A stretch of DNA of 44,581 nt, from the NCBI GenBank assembly GCA_029834535.1, contig JAQMWT010000617.1, positions 1-44,581 on the forward strand, in the 5' to 3' direction. Below are positions 18,726-27,779 of this stretch, piece by piece (the stretch's first letter is position 1; each line of letters starts with the position of its first letter). A program made the translations under genes and the position numbers. This DNA is from Chrysophaeum taylorii. Taxonomy: Eukaryota; Sar; Pelagophyceae; Pelagomonadales; Pelagomonadaceae. The notes beneath the pieces are model-generated. The model did not search any database, was not told the DNA's origin, and saw only the letters and a program-made list of their open reading frames with translations.

Positions 18726-20708
18726 TTGGAGCGAGCCGAAGCCGACATGGAGGACGATGAGGCTGCTGACGAGCAGATACGAGAACCTGAACCTTCGAGT
18801 CGTCCCGAGGGGACGAACGAGCGGAACGATGATGATGAAGACGATGTTGATGATAATGATGATGATGAATATACTACCGACGACGATGACGATGAAGAAG
18901 AGCTGAACTACAACGGCGACGAACCGTCGGAAACGCCGCAGGAGAGGCAACCGACAGCTCAGTCGACCCGTGCACGAAACAAAGAAGCACCGATCATGAA
19001 AGAGGTTTACGAGGCTCATCTATGCGAGTTACGCCGAGAAAACGAACGCGCGCAAGAGAGCATTATACAGCAGATAGAAGAAGAAAACAAACGGCGTGAA
19101 CGGCTACGCCAGAAGGAGTTGGGCGAGATGCGAGAGCAACTGCGGAAAGCAAACGCCCTGACGGAGGAATTCCACGATCAAGGGCGGACACTGACCCGGG
19201 TGAGGGGCGAATTACGTACGCCGAGTCGCTCGAGGCGAGCGAGCAGTCCGGGGCCCCGACCCGAGGAAGAGCCGCCGCCTACGCGAACACGCGCTAAAGT
19301 TAGGAAACCGCGCTACGACGACGATGATTACGAGACTAAGGAGGAGACGCGAGACGACGGGAAGGTCAACGACCAGAAGTTCCTCATGGACTTCACTGAC
19401 CGGCTCGCCAGCGCGTTAGCTAAGCATGATCGCAGTAAGGATCGGCGATCAACCTCCGGAATGAAGACTGAAACGTTTAAATTGGTTCTTGAGGGTCGCG
19501 ACCAGGACCAGTTCGATTTAGATGCAGCTGCCGTGATGAGCACGTTGGCCGACGACCATTACAGCATTGAAAAGCTACGGTATTTACTGCCGGTGAGCTT
19601 ACGCGACACGGTCGCACCGATTTTCCGATAGCACTTGAAGAAATACAAAGAAGAGTGCAAGAACCTCGACCATCCGGCGTCTTTTTATTTACGTCGGGAC
19701 GTCGACGATGAAGAGTACGGTTCAGTGGTACGACGACTACGACGACTGAACAGAGAGTACTGCCTCAAAATTTTGAAATACTTCCGATCGAGTTGCCCTT
19801 TGCCCATGACGACAGAGGAGTTACTACGAAAACTTCAGAGTACGACCCAGGCGTCCGTTCCGAAAAGGCCTGGGGAACGCCATGTGCACACTTATTGCAC
19901 CAAATTTCAGAGCGAGGCGATGGCCTACTGCTCTGTGGCAAATCGAGACCTTGATGATGTTGAGATCATCTCTTATTTGATACGCGGACTGGAGTCCAGC
20001 GACTTACGATCCCGCGTGCGGACCGTGCGCAGCGGGCACCCGACTACGCACGATACGTTTACGTCGACGTTGTCACTGATTACGCGGCTCGAGAACGATT
20101 ACGCGACCGCGTTGGAAGAGCGGAACGACCGCAACTCGAAGAACCCGTCGAACGGGAAATCGCAGAAACCGCCGCAGGGACGCGGAGGCCGAGCACTAGC
20201 CTCGGGACCGAAAGATAAGAAGACGAAATACGAATCGTTACGATTAGAAGAGAATCCGAAAAAGTGGTACGAGCTCACATGCAAGAATTGTGGATTTTCC
20301 CTCTCGACCCACGACAAGGATGAACATGGGAGCCGCGTTATTTGCAACCGCGAGCCCGATGAGTATTATGTGGCGATGTGCAAGTACATCGAAAACGATA
20401 AGAAACCTCCCTCTCGAGGCAGATGGGAGAGTCGACAGAAGAAGGATACCCAGTCGCGCGATGATGGCAGTTCGAATGCCACTCTCGGTTCGAGCGCCGC
20501 TCATATTCATGATATTCAGAGCAGGCTCAACGACATGGGCACGCAGCTGACCACGGTCATGGATTCCGTGAAGCGCTTGAAAGATGGACACGGCCGATCG
20601 TCTTCGACACGACCTGGCCGTCGAGACAGCCGGAGCCCCCCGACGCCGCGACAAAAGCCGCAGTCACAGCTCGCGTTCGCGCCGACGGAAAGAAAGCCGG
20701 AGACCTAG
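18726..20708 (+). pseudogene. gag of the methyltransferase-bearing gypsy element, one internal stop
   Basis: Two stretches (301 and 357 residues) lie in one frame, split by a single TAG at 19629-19631. The N-terminus is very acidic (Asp runs from GAT repeats at 18829-18870). Then comes a Glu/Arg-rich coiled coil (about residues 100-150), a gag core with long helices, and a Cys/His cluster at CKNCGFSLSTHDKDEH with a distant C, spacing C-x2-C-x6-H-x4-H, unlike the classical CCHC knuckle. A basic Arg/Ser tail overlaps the start of the pol frame, so pol was probably reached by a frameshift. Confidence 0.72.
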
Positions 20709-22284
20709 CAGACATTCGCGCCGACGCCGGCGACGAAGATCTCGCAACCCGCGATTCGGACGGTGGACGTTACCGAGAAGATTCGGGACATTCGTCTGCC
20801 ACGTTCGCGTTTACTGTGGCGGCAACTCCTGACCGCTAAGGCTTACCCTCCCTTCGCGAGGCTTGATACCCGTTCAACGGGACGCCTTCCCCTACCTTCC
20901 TAGTGATGCTCTTGTGAGCAGCATTCTTGCAGTATTCTTGTAGCATTCTTGCTATCATATACCATCTCTCCATCTTGTTGAGAGGCTTGGTGAGCGTGAG
21001 CATGGTGTGTGGCGAGCATTCCGACCCCGAGTCCGTGTTTTCCTCGTTCAGTGAGGTCTAGGACGAGTCGGTGAATACCCCCTTTGTCACCCAGGTCGGG
21101 AGTGGTTTTTCTGTGCCGCCATATTTACGACCCCCTGCGGTCAACACTTACCATTCGGAGTGATGATGTACCCGGACACGGACACCCGCTCCGACGACGC
21201 AGCCGACGCCCTTGACGCGGCCGCAGTCGAAGATCGTGCTCGTCCGCCGCGGGACGAGCCACCCAACGAAGTGCTGACCGATCGTCGGTCTTTGGCGCGG
21301 ATTTATGAAGAGATGTCGAGCGATGAACTCGAAGAGTCGAGCGATGAACTTGAAGCTCCACGATACTGGGAAGGCGATTCGGACTCGGAAGACGAAGAAG
21401 CCGCACTTTGTGAACCAGTGTCCTCGATTACGTTACTTGACGAGTCGTCCAAGGACGACCCACCGTATGTTTTTGACGAGGAAGCCCTCGACGTTATCGG
21501 CTTATCTTTGGATCCTCCCGAGATGACCTTTGGCGACCGGATTGGCAGTGAGCCAGACATGGATTTCTGCAGCGATAGCACGGATGATCATTCGACAGAT
21601 GAGACGATGACCATTGCGAGTGATGCAGACGACGATCTTACGATAGAGTTGACGTCGGGGACGACGCCATCTTTTCCTGCGGACCCCCCCGAAACGGTTT
21701 CGGTTACGACGGATCGAGCCACGGATACACCGCCGGAAGAAAAGGATACGAAATCGCATAATGCGTCGGACGAGAAGCTACGTGCACGGTCCGAAGACGA
21801 AAGGGACGCTTCTCCAATTGAGCAATGCCTGGATTTGTCACCGCCAGAAGAAGAGAGCAGTGACGGCGTTGCCGGAGTCGAGCCGAACCCGACCGAAGAA
21901 GATGGATGTAAGAAGAAGATTAGCAGCGTTCTCGATTGGGACGAAGATGAGCCGACGTGGAACCTGCAGGATTGGTGGACGAGAACTCGGAACTTCTTGC
22001 TAAAGAAGCCACCAGAACGACCGCTCAGCTACGGAATCGAAGCCGCAGCCGACACGGAACCGATCGGCACCGACTGTGACGATCAACAGATGACGAATGA
22101 ATCTACGGATGCATTCTGGAAAGACGAAATGAACGAGTTATGGGAGAGGTCCTTTGCTTCCGAGAACGCCGAAGACCGGGATCCCCTACCAGCATTGATT
22201 CCCTCCGAGATTGTCATGGAGGAAGAGCGGAAGCCGCCAGATAACCGCCGCGAGCGCTGCGTCGATGACGCCGACGACAGATGA
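20709..22284 (+). pseudogene. pol N-terminal acidic region, interrupted by a solo LTR
   Basis: From about 20640 a frame distinct from gag runs open (DGKKAGDLADIR, DSDGGRYRED, SGHSSATFAFT). Removing the solo LTR and one TTTAC copy makes it continuous with the 374-residue frame at 21160-22284. That frame is rich in Asp, Glu and Ser with no recognised domain. The frame ends at 22284 and overlaps the next one by 74 bases. The segment SGHSSA and the later TSGTTPSF recur in the minus-strand relative at 33-34 kb, so the region is conserved in the family. Confidence 0.65.
20815..21123 (+). mobile_element. Solo LTR (LTR-B family) inserted in pol
   Basis: 309 bp running TGTGGCGGCA...TGCCGCCATA, so 9 of its 10 terminal bases form an inverted repeat. 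It is flanked by TTTAC on both sides (20810-20814 and 21124-21128). The pol frame is open across the site once the LTR is removed. Related LTR sequences lie at 17160-17441 and 34470-34652 on the minus strand. Confidence 0.88.
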
Positions 22285-24901
22285 TACGAGAGCTCAAGCC
22301 GCGGTGTCGATGCCCAACCCCGGCGACGAGCGAGTCAGAGCCCAGTGTTCTCACACTTCGTTGACGCCGCGAGATGGCAAGACTATCGAAGATGATTTGG
22401 TTACCCTCAGTTGTTTGGATACGGGTACTCTTACGTTTATGGCCTGTCACATCTACAGGAATCGTGACGGACCGAAATTCTCAACGACCATCGGTGTCGA
22501 TGGAATGGCAGATGTTTCTTATATTTGCCGCGAAATGGTCAGAAAGTTGGCCAAAGATAAGTTGATTTTCGATGAAGGCGAGCTTCCGATTAAGCGCAAG
22601 CTGTACGGATCGGGGTTGAATACGACGACGATCTATCGTTGGATCGCGATCCGGGTTGCCCTCGCCGACGACATCGCTGCCCCCATTGTCGCTATTGTGG
22701 CCGACACCAACTATCTGTTCCTGTTGGGAGGGCGCGATATCCGAGTTTTAGGAGCCGTCGTGGACTACCCCCACGATCGGATCTGTTTTTATCGAACCCA
22801 AGTCGTCTACGGGCGCAAGAAGATTAAAGTCAAGGGTGAACGAGTCGATGCACCCATTGTGACCTTTCGATCTGTTTACGATCGAGACCCGATAACCGTG
22901 CCGATTTACAATCATCAGCACGACGCCTTTCGGCAGAGTCTCGACCTGGTCAAGACTCGAGTTTACGCTCGTCTGAGCACGATTAAAGATCTCCGCAGCC
23001 CGCCGCCGGAACGAGCGGTAGCCTTGACGACGCGGGGACATTCTACGACCAAACTCCCCCCAGCTCCGGGAGAAGCCGCGCAGGAAGTTGTCGCTTACGC
23101 TGCGCGCACGCTACAAATCGAGCCCGGTCGGACTTACAATTTACCGGTTATTTTGTCGAAGCCTATGGAAAAAGGACAGGTCTTCGTCGCTACGTTTGCT
23201 GAAAACGAGCAGCTGGGAATTGTCGAAGGGATGTGTTCTTCTTGCGAAGAGCACGACAAGTCATCTGCTCGCGTGGCTGTTACTTCCACGCAAGAAGTGC
23301 CGACGGTCGTCACTCAAGGCGAGGTTCTCGCAATTGGCGATATCGTTCGGTACGAAGATGAGTTGAGCGTTTCTACGATCAACGAGCTTACGAAAGAATG
23401 TGAAGAAGGGTACGACAAGGGGAACCTTTCCTTCACCGTTTCCGTCGCTAGTCACTTGACGCGCTGCGACGAATCTCCCCCGCCGATGTTGCTGAGCACG
23501 GCGCAGAAGGACGCTCCAGCCGCTGCTGTGGACGAGTCCTCCCCCAAACGACCCAAGCGAGACGACGATTTCGCTCGACGGTCTGAAGAAGATGAGAAAA
23601 AGTGCCGCGAGATCACCGAAGCGGAGATCCGCCGCCGATACGAAAAGGTTCATTGGCTTCCGATCACTTATCGCAAGGTGGTGATGCTGTTCAGTGGAGC
23701 CGGAGGCACCACTTTAGGTCGCCAACGAGCCAACGAAATGAATGGGACGTCGTTTCGAGTCGGGTTAGCACTCGATTCGTCGGACATCGCTAACATGATC
23801 CACCGCAAGAATTTTCCGAACATTCCTGTGGTGCAGCACACGCTTTGTGGTCGCTATGTCACAACCTTACGGTTGATCGAATCTTATTTACCTTACGCGG
23901 AATGGTCGTCGTCGATGTGTATCGCGTCGCCACCCTGCGTACCCTCCGCTCTGTGCAACTTGACTTCCAGAGATGTTGGGAAGGGAGTCACCGCCACCCA
24001 CTGGACGATGAAATTGTGCAAGATGGCTGGTTTCTTCATGTGGTTGATAGAGCAGGAGGCCTCGATTATTTCTTATGTTGCGCGTTTACACCCTCACGTG
24101 TACGTCGTCAATTTTTACGACATAACGCCCAGTTTGATGAGCTGTCGCGTGCGGTTGTTGGTTTCCAGCCATCCGCTCCATTTACGCGCAGTTCCCGAGA
24201 CTTGCAAGAATATGCAACAAGAGTTCGCTGCGCTTGGCTACGCAGACGAACGGCATTTACTTCAAATGAACAATTTAGGATCATCACGAGCCGCGACAGA
24301 CGCAGCTTATACCGTTACGCGAGTCCCGCTTCGCGTAGGACCGCACCGTTCCGATTACAGATCTCCGAATCAGAAAATGACTTCGGAGTTGCTGACGATG
24401 CCCCTTGATTTTGATTGGGCCGGCTTCTCCAGGACGACCTCGTTGAAACACTCGGCGTCCGTCGTGCCACCAGACACGATGGCTTTATTGGTACTCGATC
24501 TGCACACCTCAGTGACCAAGGATTTTCGCTTGAGCGGCGAGGCTTTGCCGTCCGCGTTGAGTCCTGCAGACCGCCCATTTGATTATTATTTGCAAATCGA
24601 TGAAACCACCCTTCGTCACGTACAAGTTCCGCTGTTAAACACGCGCACACGTGTCGTAAGCTGGGTGTCCACTGATGATCTCCAAGATCGCACCAGATGG
24701 AAACCTCCAGAGGTGCCTTTGCTTCCGCCTGCAACAGATGAGCCGGGGACGTCTCATGCTTATTCTGCTGCCCCCCCCCGACAACCAAATTTGAACGTTC
24801 CGTCAGATCCTGAGCAAGATCGGGGACCGAAGATTAAGAGCGAGCCGAGCGTTCGTGTCAAAGGCGAGAAGATCAACAAAAGCCACCCGGAAGTGGACTA
24901 A
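22211..24901 (+). CDS. pol segment: retropepsin-like domain fused to C5-cytosine methyltransferase-like domain
   Basis: An 896-residue open frame. The retropepsin-like part is near residues 90-200: TTIGVDGMADVSYI sits where DTG/DSG is expected (the triad reads D-G-M), and LFLLGGRDIRVLGAVVDY matches the LLG-R-D second half. The methyltransferase part starts near residue 485. Motif I is VVMLFSGAGGTTLG (about 23680-23721), the AdoMet acidic residue is in GLALDSSD, and motif IV is SPPCVPSALCN with the catalytic Pro-Cys (about 23930-23960). A GSSRAATDAAYTVTRVP segment near 24270-24320 sits where motif VIII (QxRxR) is expected. The ENV motif VI glutamate is not clear and no motif X is seen. This family transfers methyl from AdoMet to cytosine C5. 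The C-terminal 150 residues are Pro-rich and unrecognised. Activity is doubtful in this copy. Confidence 0.82.
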   Translation: MSWRKSGSRQITAASAASMTPTTDDTRAQAAVSMPNPGDERVRAQCSHTSLTPRDGKTIEDDLVTLSCLDTGTLTFMACHIYRNRDGPKFSTTIGVDGMADVSYICREMVRKLAKDKLIFDEGELPIKRKLYGSGLNTTTIYRWIAIRVALADDIAAPIVAIVADTNYLFLLGGRDIRVLGAVVDYPHDRICFYRTQVVYGRKKIKVKGERVDAPIVTFRSVYDRDPITVPIYNHQHDAFRQSLDLVKTRVYARLSTIKDLRSPPPERAVALTTRGHSTTKLPPAPGEAAQEVVAYAARTLQIEPGRTYNLPVILSKPMEKGQVFVATFAENEQLGIVEGMCSSCEEHDKSSARVAVTSTQEVPTVVTQGEVLAIGDIVRYEDELSVSTINELTKECEEGYDKGNLSFTVSVASHLTRCDESPPPMLLSTAQKDAPAAAVDESSPKRPKRDDDFARRSEEDEKKCREITEAEIRRRYEKVHWLPITYRKVVMLFSGAGGTTLGRQRANEMNGTSFRVGLALDSSDIANMIHRKNFPNIPVVQHTLCGRYVTTLRLIESYLPYAEWSSSMCIASPPCVPSALCNLTSRDVGKGVTATHWTMKLCKMAGFFMWLIEQEASIISYVARLHPHVYVVNFYDITPSLMSCRVRLLVSSHPLHLRAVPETCKNMQQEFAALGYADERHLLQMNNLGSSRAATDAAYTVTRVPLRVGPHRSDYRSPNQKMTSELLTMPLDFDWAGFSRTTSLKHSASVVPPDTMALLVLDLHTSVTKDFRLSGEALPSALSPADRPFDYYLQIDETTLRHVQVPLLNTRTRVVSWVSTDDLQDRTRWKPPEVPLLPPATDEPGTSHAYSAAPPRQPNLNVPSDPEQDRGPKIKSEPSVRVKGEKINKSHPEVD

Positions 24902-24902
24902 A

Positions 24903-25504
24903 ATATGAGAAAAGTTCGATGTGCCATGGAAAGATGCGCCGCGCGATGCTGATGGTGCACCGCTGCCGCAAACTCCCGAGCATGTCAAGGATAACGACGT
25001 TATGAAAGTGAAGATTCCTACGAGGAAAGAAGCTGACAAGGTTGTTCAGGAGCTTGGAATTCCTGACAATCCGCACTTAGATGACGATGCGAAGCTGATG
25101 CTCCGTCACTGTGTGCAATATTCTTGGGCCTTTTTCGACCTTTGAACCACGCTTATTTGGTGTTCCAAGAGCTTCCCCGACCTATTGATGACCAAGGAAT
25201 TCCTGCCTCCGGCTGTCACTTCATATTGTCGTTTGTTACGACCGAACTGCCGGAAGACGAGGAAGAAGATCCCGAAAAGGATCCGATGAGATTGGCTACG
25301 TCTCACGCTACGAGACAACGTCGGAAGAACCGCGTGCGCGATGAGCCGCAGGTCTTAAAGGACGCAGCCGCATACAAGGACTATATCGATAAAATTCCCG
25401 ATAATATGACGCTCGATGAGATCGCGCGTGAGCAAGAATCTGATGCTACTTGCGAGGATATTCGCCATCGGATGTCCCAAAGTCATACGTCGCGACGCTA
25501 CTGA
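24903..25504 (+). pseudogene. Pre-RT linker joined to post-RNase H linker; RT and RNase H missing
   Basis: A frame from about 24906 reads VPWKDAPRD...KADKVVQELGIPDN...LRHCVQYSWAFFDL, like the segment just before gypsy RT. It stops at 25145. A second frame (25124-25504) reads NHAYLVFQELPRP then LDEIAREQESD, the segment that precedes integrase. Only about 400 bp separate these landmarks, whereas RT plus RNase H need over 1 kb, and no YxDD-like motif is present. An internal deletion near 25140 is the simplest reading. A TGA at 25502-25504 is in frame with the integrase segment. Confidence 0.7.
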
Positions 25505-25525
25505 GCTAACGAACGATATGAAGTT

Positions 25526-27016
25526 GTGAAAGACATACTTTACCGCATTTCTGCTGATTTGCACCCGATTATTGTGACCCCCGCCACGTTGCGCAAACGC
25601 ATTATTCGACTCTACCATGACACTCCGGTCAACGGTGGTCATATGGGACGTCACAGTACTGTCCAGGCTATCCAGGAACGATTTTGGTGGCCCCACATGT
25701 CGAACGAAGTCGGAGTCTTCATTGCTGAATGTTTAGTTTGCCAGAACGCTCGTACGCCTGAGCTGAAACGAGCTGGACTCTTGCAACAGCCTGTCTACGA
25801 TGGTGATGGCGCTGTTCTCTGCATGGGTTTATTCGGACCTTTGCCCAGCGCTGGTCCCGAGACGTATCTTCTAGTGTTTTTCGATCCGTTCTCGCATTTC
25901 TTGATTTTGGATGTTTTGAATGATAAGGCTGCTGAATCCGCTCTTGAGTCTTTTGTCATTAACATCCTCCTTAAGGGCGACTTGCCCCAGATGATTCGTA
26001 CCGACAACGGTAAAGAGTTCGTGAACAAGTTGATGCGCGAGATTTGCCATCTCTTCAACACACGATACCAAACTACGATTCCCTATCATGCCCAGTCGAA
26101 CCCGGCTGAGCGTGTGAACCGATTTATCAAGGCCTTCGTCCGTGCCTGTCTTCAGGGCCGGAACATCACGGATTGGCCCGACTTTGCCCACTATATTGCG
26201 TTTTGCTACAACCGCAAGTTTATTCCAGGCACGCAGATTTCTCCCTTTATGCTACGCCTGAACCGTCAGCCGATGTTGCCGACCGATTATACGCTTATGG
26301 ATTTCGATACCAGACTGTTGCCAAAGACTCGCTCTGATGCAGTCGCTGAAACTCGTGAACGATTGAAGTATTATACGAAGATCGTCCACGAAGCTCGTGA
26401 GAAAGCTTTGAAGAAACAACGATTGGCTTACAACGCCGATCATGTCGATGTCGAATACAAGGAGGGATCGCATGTTTTGCTCTACATTCCTTTCCTTCAG
26501 AACAAGCTTCGACCGGAATGGCGAGGACCGTTTATTATCAAGGAACGCCTTTCCCCGGTCACCAATAGGATTGAGTCTCTCGACTCTCCGCCCGAAGAAC
26601 GACGCGTTCATGTTAGTCAGATCACGCCTGTGATGGTTCCTCCGATCGTTGATCAAGCCATCCGCAAACCCGAAGAAACCTTCCGTGATGATTATCAGCA
26701 CAGTAAGTTTGTTGTTTTCCGGATTCGTGACCGGAAGCGCTCTGATTGGCGCAAGAAGATCTATGTTGCTGGAGTTTACAGCCTTACGATTACCAGAATG
26801 ATCGTGTTGTTCTACATTTCTATTCCGATTTGGGTCCGAACGATGATGTCGCTCATTTCAAGCCGACCTCTCCACAGGGGTATATATAGCCCCGGGCATT
26901 CGCACACACCAGGACCGGCATTCCTACCCTCACCTTTTGGTTATGGGCCCTTAAAGCGCTCGAGGTGGTTCGCGCGTTCGAATCCGCCCCACCGCTGCGC
27001 CGTAAGGAGTGTGTGA
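25526..27016 (+). CDS. Ty3/gypsy integrase
   Basis: Open from 25505, reading YEVVKDILYR. The H2C2 zinc finger shows as RLYHDTPVNGGHMGRH then CLVCQNA. The rve core has FFDPFSHF (first Asp), IRTDNGKEF (second Asp) and NPAERVNR (Glu). The GPFY-like tail follows at RPEWRGPFIIKERLSP. After about 26770 the natural reading moves to another frame (DYQNDRVVLHFYSD). That frame continues, once the TRIM-like insert is taken out, through NRKLKPEYKDVDGRSF to a TAG at 27586. The last residues of the open frame cover the TRIM and are not part of the protein. Confidence 0.88.
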   Translation: MKDILYRISADLHPIIVTPATLRKRIIRLYHDTPVNGGHMGRHSTVQAIQERFWWPHMSNEVGVFIAECLVCQNARTPELKRAGLLQQPVYDGDGAVLCMGLFGPLPSAGPETYLLVFFDPFSHFLILDVLNDKAAESALESFVINILLKGDLPQMIRTDNGKEFVNKLMREICHLFNTRYQTTIPYHAQSNPAERVNRFIKAFVRACLQGRNITDWPDFAHYIAFCYNRKFIPGTQISPFMLRLNRQPMLPTDYTLMDFDTRLLPKTRSDAVAETRERLKYYTKIVHEAREKALKKQRLAYNADHVDVEYKEGSHVLLYIPFLQNKLRPEWRGPFIIKERLSPVTNRIESLDSPPEERRVHVSQITPVMVPPIVDQAIRKPEETFRDDYQHSKFVVFRIRDRKRSDWRKKIYVAGVYSLTITRMIVLFYISIPIWVRTMMSLISSRPLHRGIYSPGHSHTPGPAFLPSPFGYGPLKRSRWFARSNPPHRCAVRSV

Positions 27017-27338
27017 GTGCCCCACCGCCGCGCCGTAAGGAGTGTGTGAGTGCCTTCGAAGCAGTTGCCGTCGCCAACTGCTGGAGCCCCATCGTCTAGG
27101 ACACACACTAGGCCCCCCTCATCTGGGCGTTTTTACTTACCAGGACCGGATGTTCATCTCCGACGCAGATGTTCATCTTAAGCAGATGGCGTCGTCGTCT
27201 GCTGGGTCCCCACCGTCTCGCATACATGCTTGACTCGCCCCAGATGTTCACGTTTCACTATGATGGGGAAGCACAGGGGTATATATAGCCCCGGGCATTC
27301 GCACACACCAGGACCGGCATTCCTACCCTCACCTTTTG
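26873..27338 (+). mobile_element. TRIM-like element 1, in the gypsy integrase tail
   Basis: 466 bp with identical 67-bp direct terminal repeats (26873-26939 and 27272-27338), flanked by CTCTC (26868-26872 and 27339-27343). No coding capacity. The terminal repeat starts CACAGGGGTATATATAG and ends CACCTTTTG, so CA...TG instead of the usual TG...CA. The inner part has a 33-bp duplication (about 26987-27053), a GCAGTTG/CAACTGC stem, and a near B-box (GTTCGAATCC). A SINE-type origin was considered, but terminal direct repeats plus 5-bp duplications favour a terminal-repeat retrotransposon in miniature. Confidence 0.8.
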
Positions 27339-27343
27339 CTCTC

Positions 27344-27588
27344 GCCTTTCGAACCGCAAGCTCAAGCCTGAGTACAAGGACGTTGACGGTCGCAGTTTCA
27401 CCGACAAGTCCAAGATCTCATCCAGCACAGCTCCTTGTGTCACGGATTTCGCTCCGCACGAGATTGATGTGTTGGTCCCCAAGTTTACTCTATGCAGTGG
27501 TCGCGTTGCCGAACCGATCATCACCCGCGTTTACAAGAAGATTCGTTCACGAGACGCTCGTAAGGCGAAGCCGCTCTCCTCGCGCTAG
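27344..27588 (+). pseudogene. C-terminal tail of gypsy pol, cut off by the TRIM-like insertion
   Basis: Reading NRKLKPEYKDVDGRSF, PHEIDVLVPKFTLCSG and RVYKKIRSRDARKAK to a TAG at 27586. The same PKFTL-x-SGR motif occurs in the minus-strand remnant at 17.5 kb, showing that it is a conserved end of this family's polyprotein. Confidence 0.65.
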
Positions 27589-27628
27589 CCGCTCGCTGAG
27601 GCAGCTCGTATTCTCACCAGGGGAGTCC

Positions 27629-27779
27629 TGAGGCGGAAACTCCCGCCTTCTAAGGCTTACCCCTCCTTTACCCCCCCCCTTTATCAGGGGCACCCGACTC
27701 CGTTCTGATGATGTCAGTTTTCTCTATGACATCATCTTCCTTTTCCGTGACATGTGTCACCCTGATTGTGATTCAAGAG
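27629..27779 (+). repeat. 3' LTR of the gypsy element, first part
   Basis: Matches 17950-18100 of the 5' LTR, including the CRE-like inverted pair at 27707-27736. It stops at GATTCAAGAG, where the Helitron is inserted. The rest of the LTR is at 28932-28946 and 32380-32385. Confidence 0.82.

Larger units (their letters stand above)
17950..27779 (+). mobile_element. Ty3/gypsy-type retrotransposon carrying a DNA cytosine methyltransferase domain
   Basis: The 5' LTR is at 17950-18119. The 3' LTR begins at 27629 and is split by later insertions; its last part is at 28932-28946 and 32380-32385. Coding order: gag, acidic pol N-terminus, retropepsin-like domain, C5-MTase-like domain, start of the pre-RT linker, a gap where RT and RNase H should be, H2C2 zinc finger, rve integrase, C-terminal tail. 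Integrase after RT defines Ty3/gypsy; that position is inferred from the pre-RT linker. Nested insertions: solo LTR-B at 20815-21123 and a TRIM-like element at 26873-27338. With stops at 19629 and 25502 and several frame changes, this copy is not functional. Right after the 3' LTR a second copy of the leader follows (32386 onward), so two elements shared one LTR. Confidence 0.85.

Noticed and set aside
23845..24408. Overlapping frame of 187 residues within the methyltransferase region
   Set aside because: No motif; the 896-residue frame carries motifs I and IV. It was considered as a possible frame correction for motifs VI-VIII, but no ENV motif appears in it.
26940..27100. SINE with tRNA-derived promoter
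   Set aside because: GTTCGAATCC resembles a B box, but no A box at the right spacing and no tail; terminal direct repeats and 5-bp duplications fit a TRIM better.
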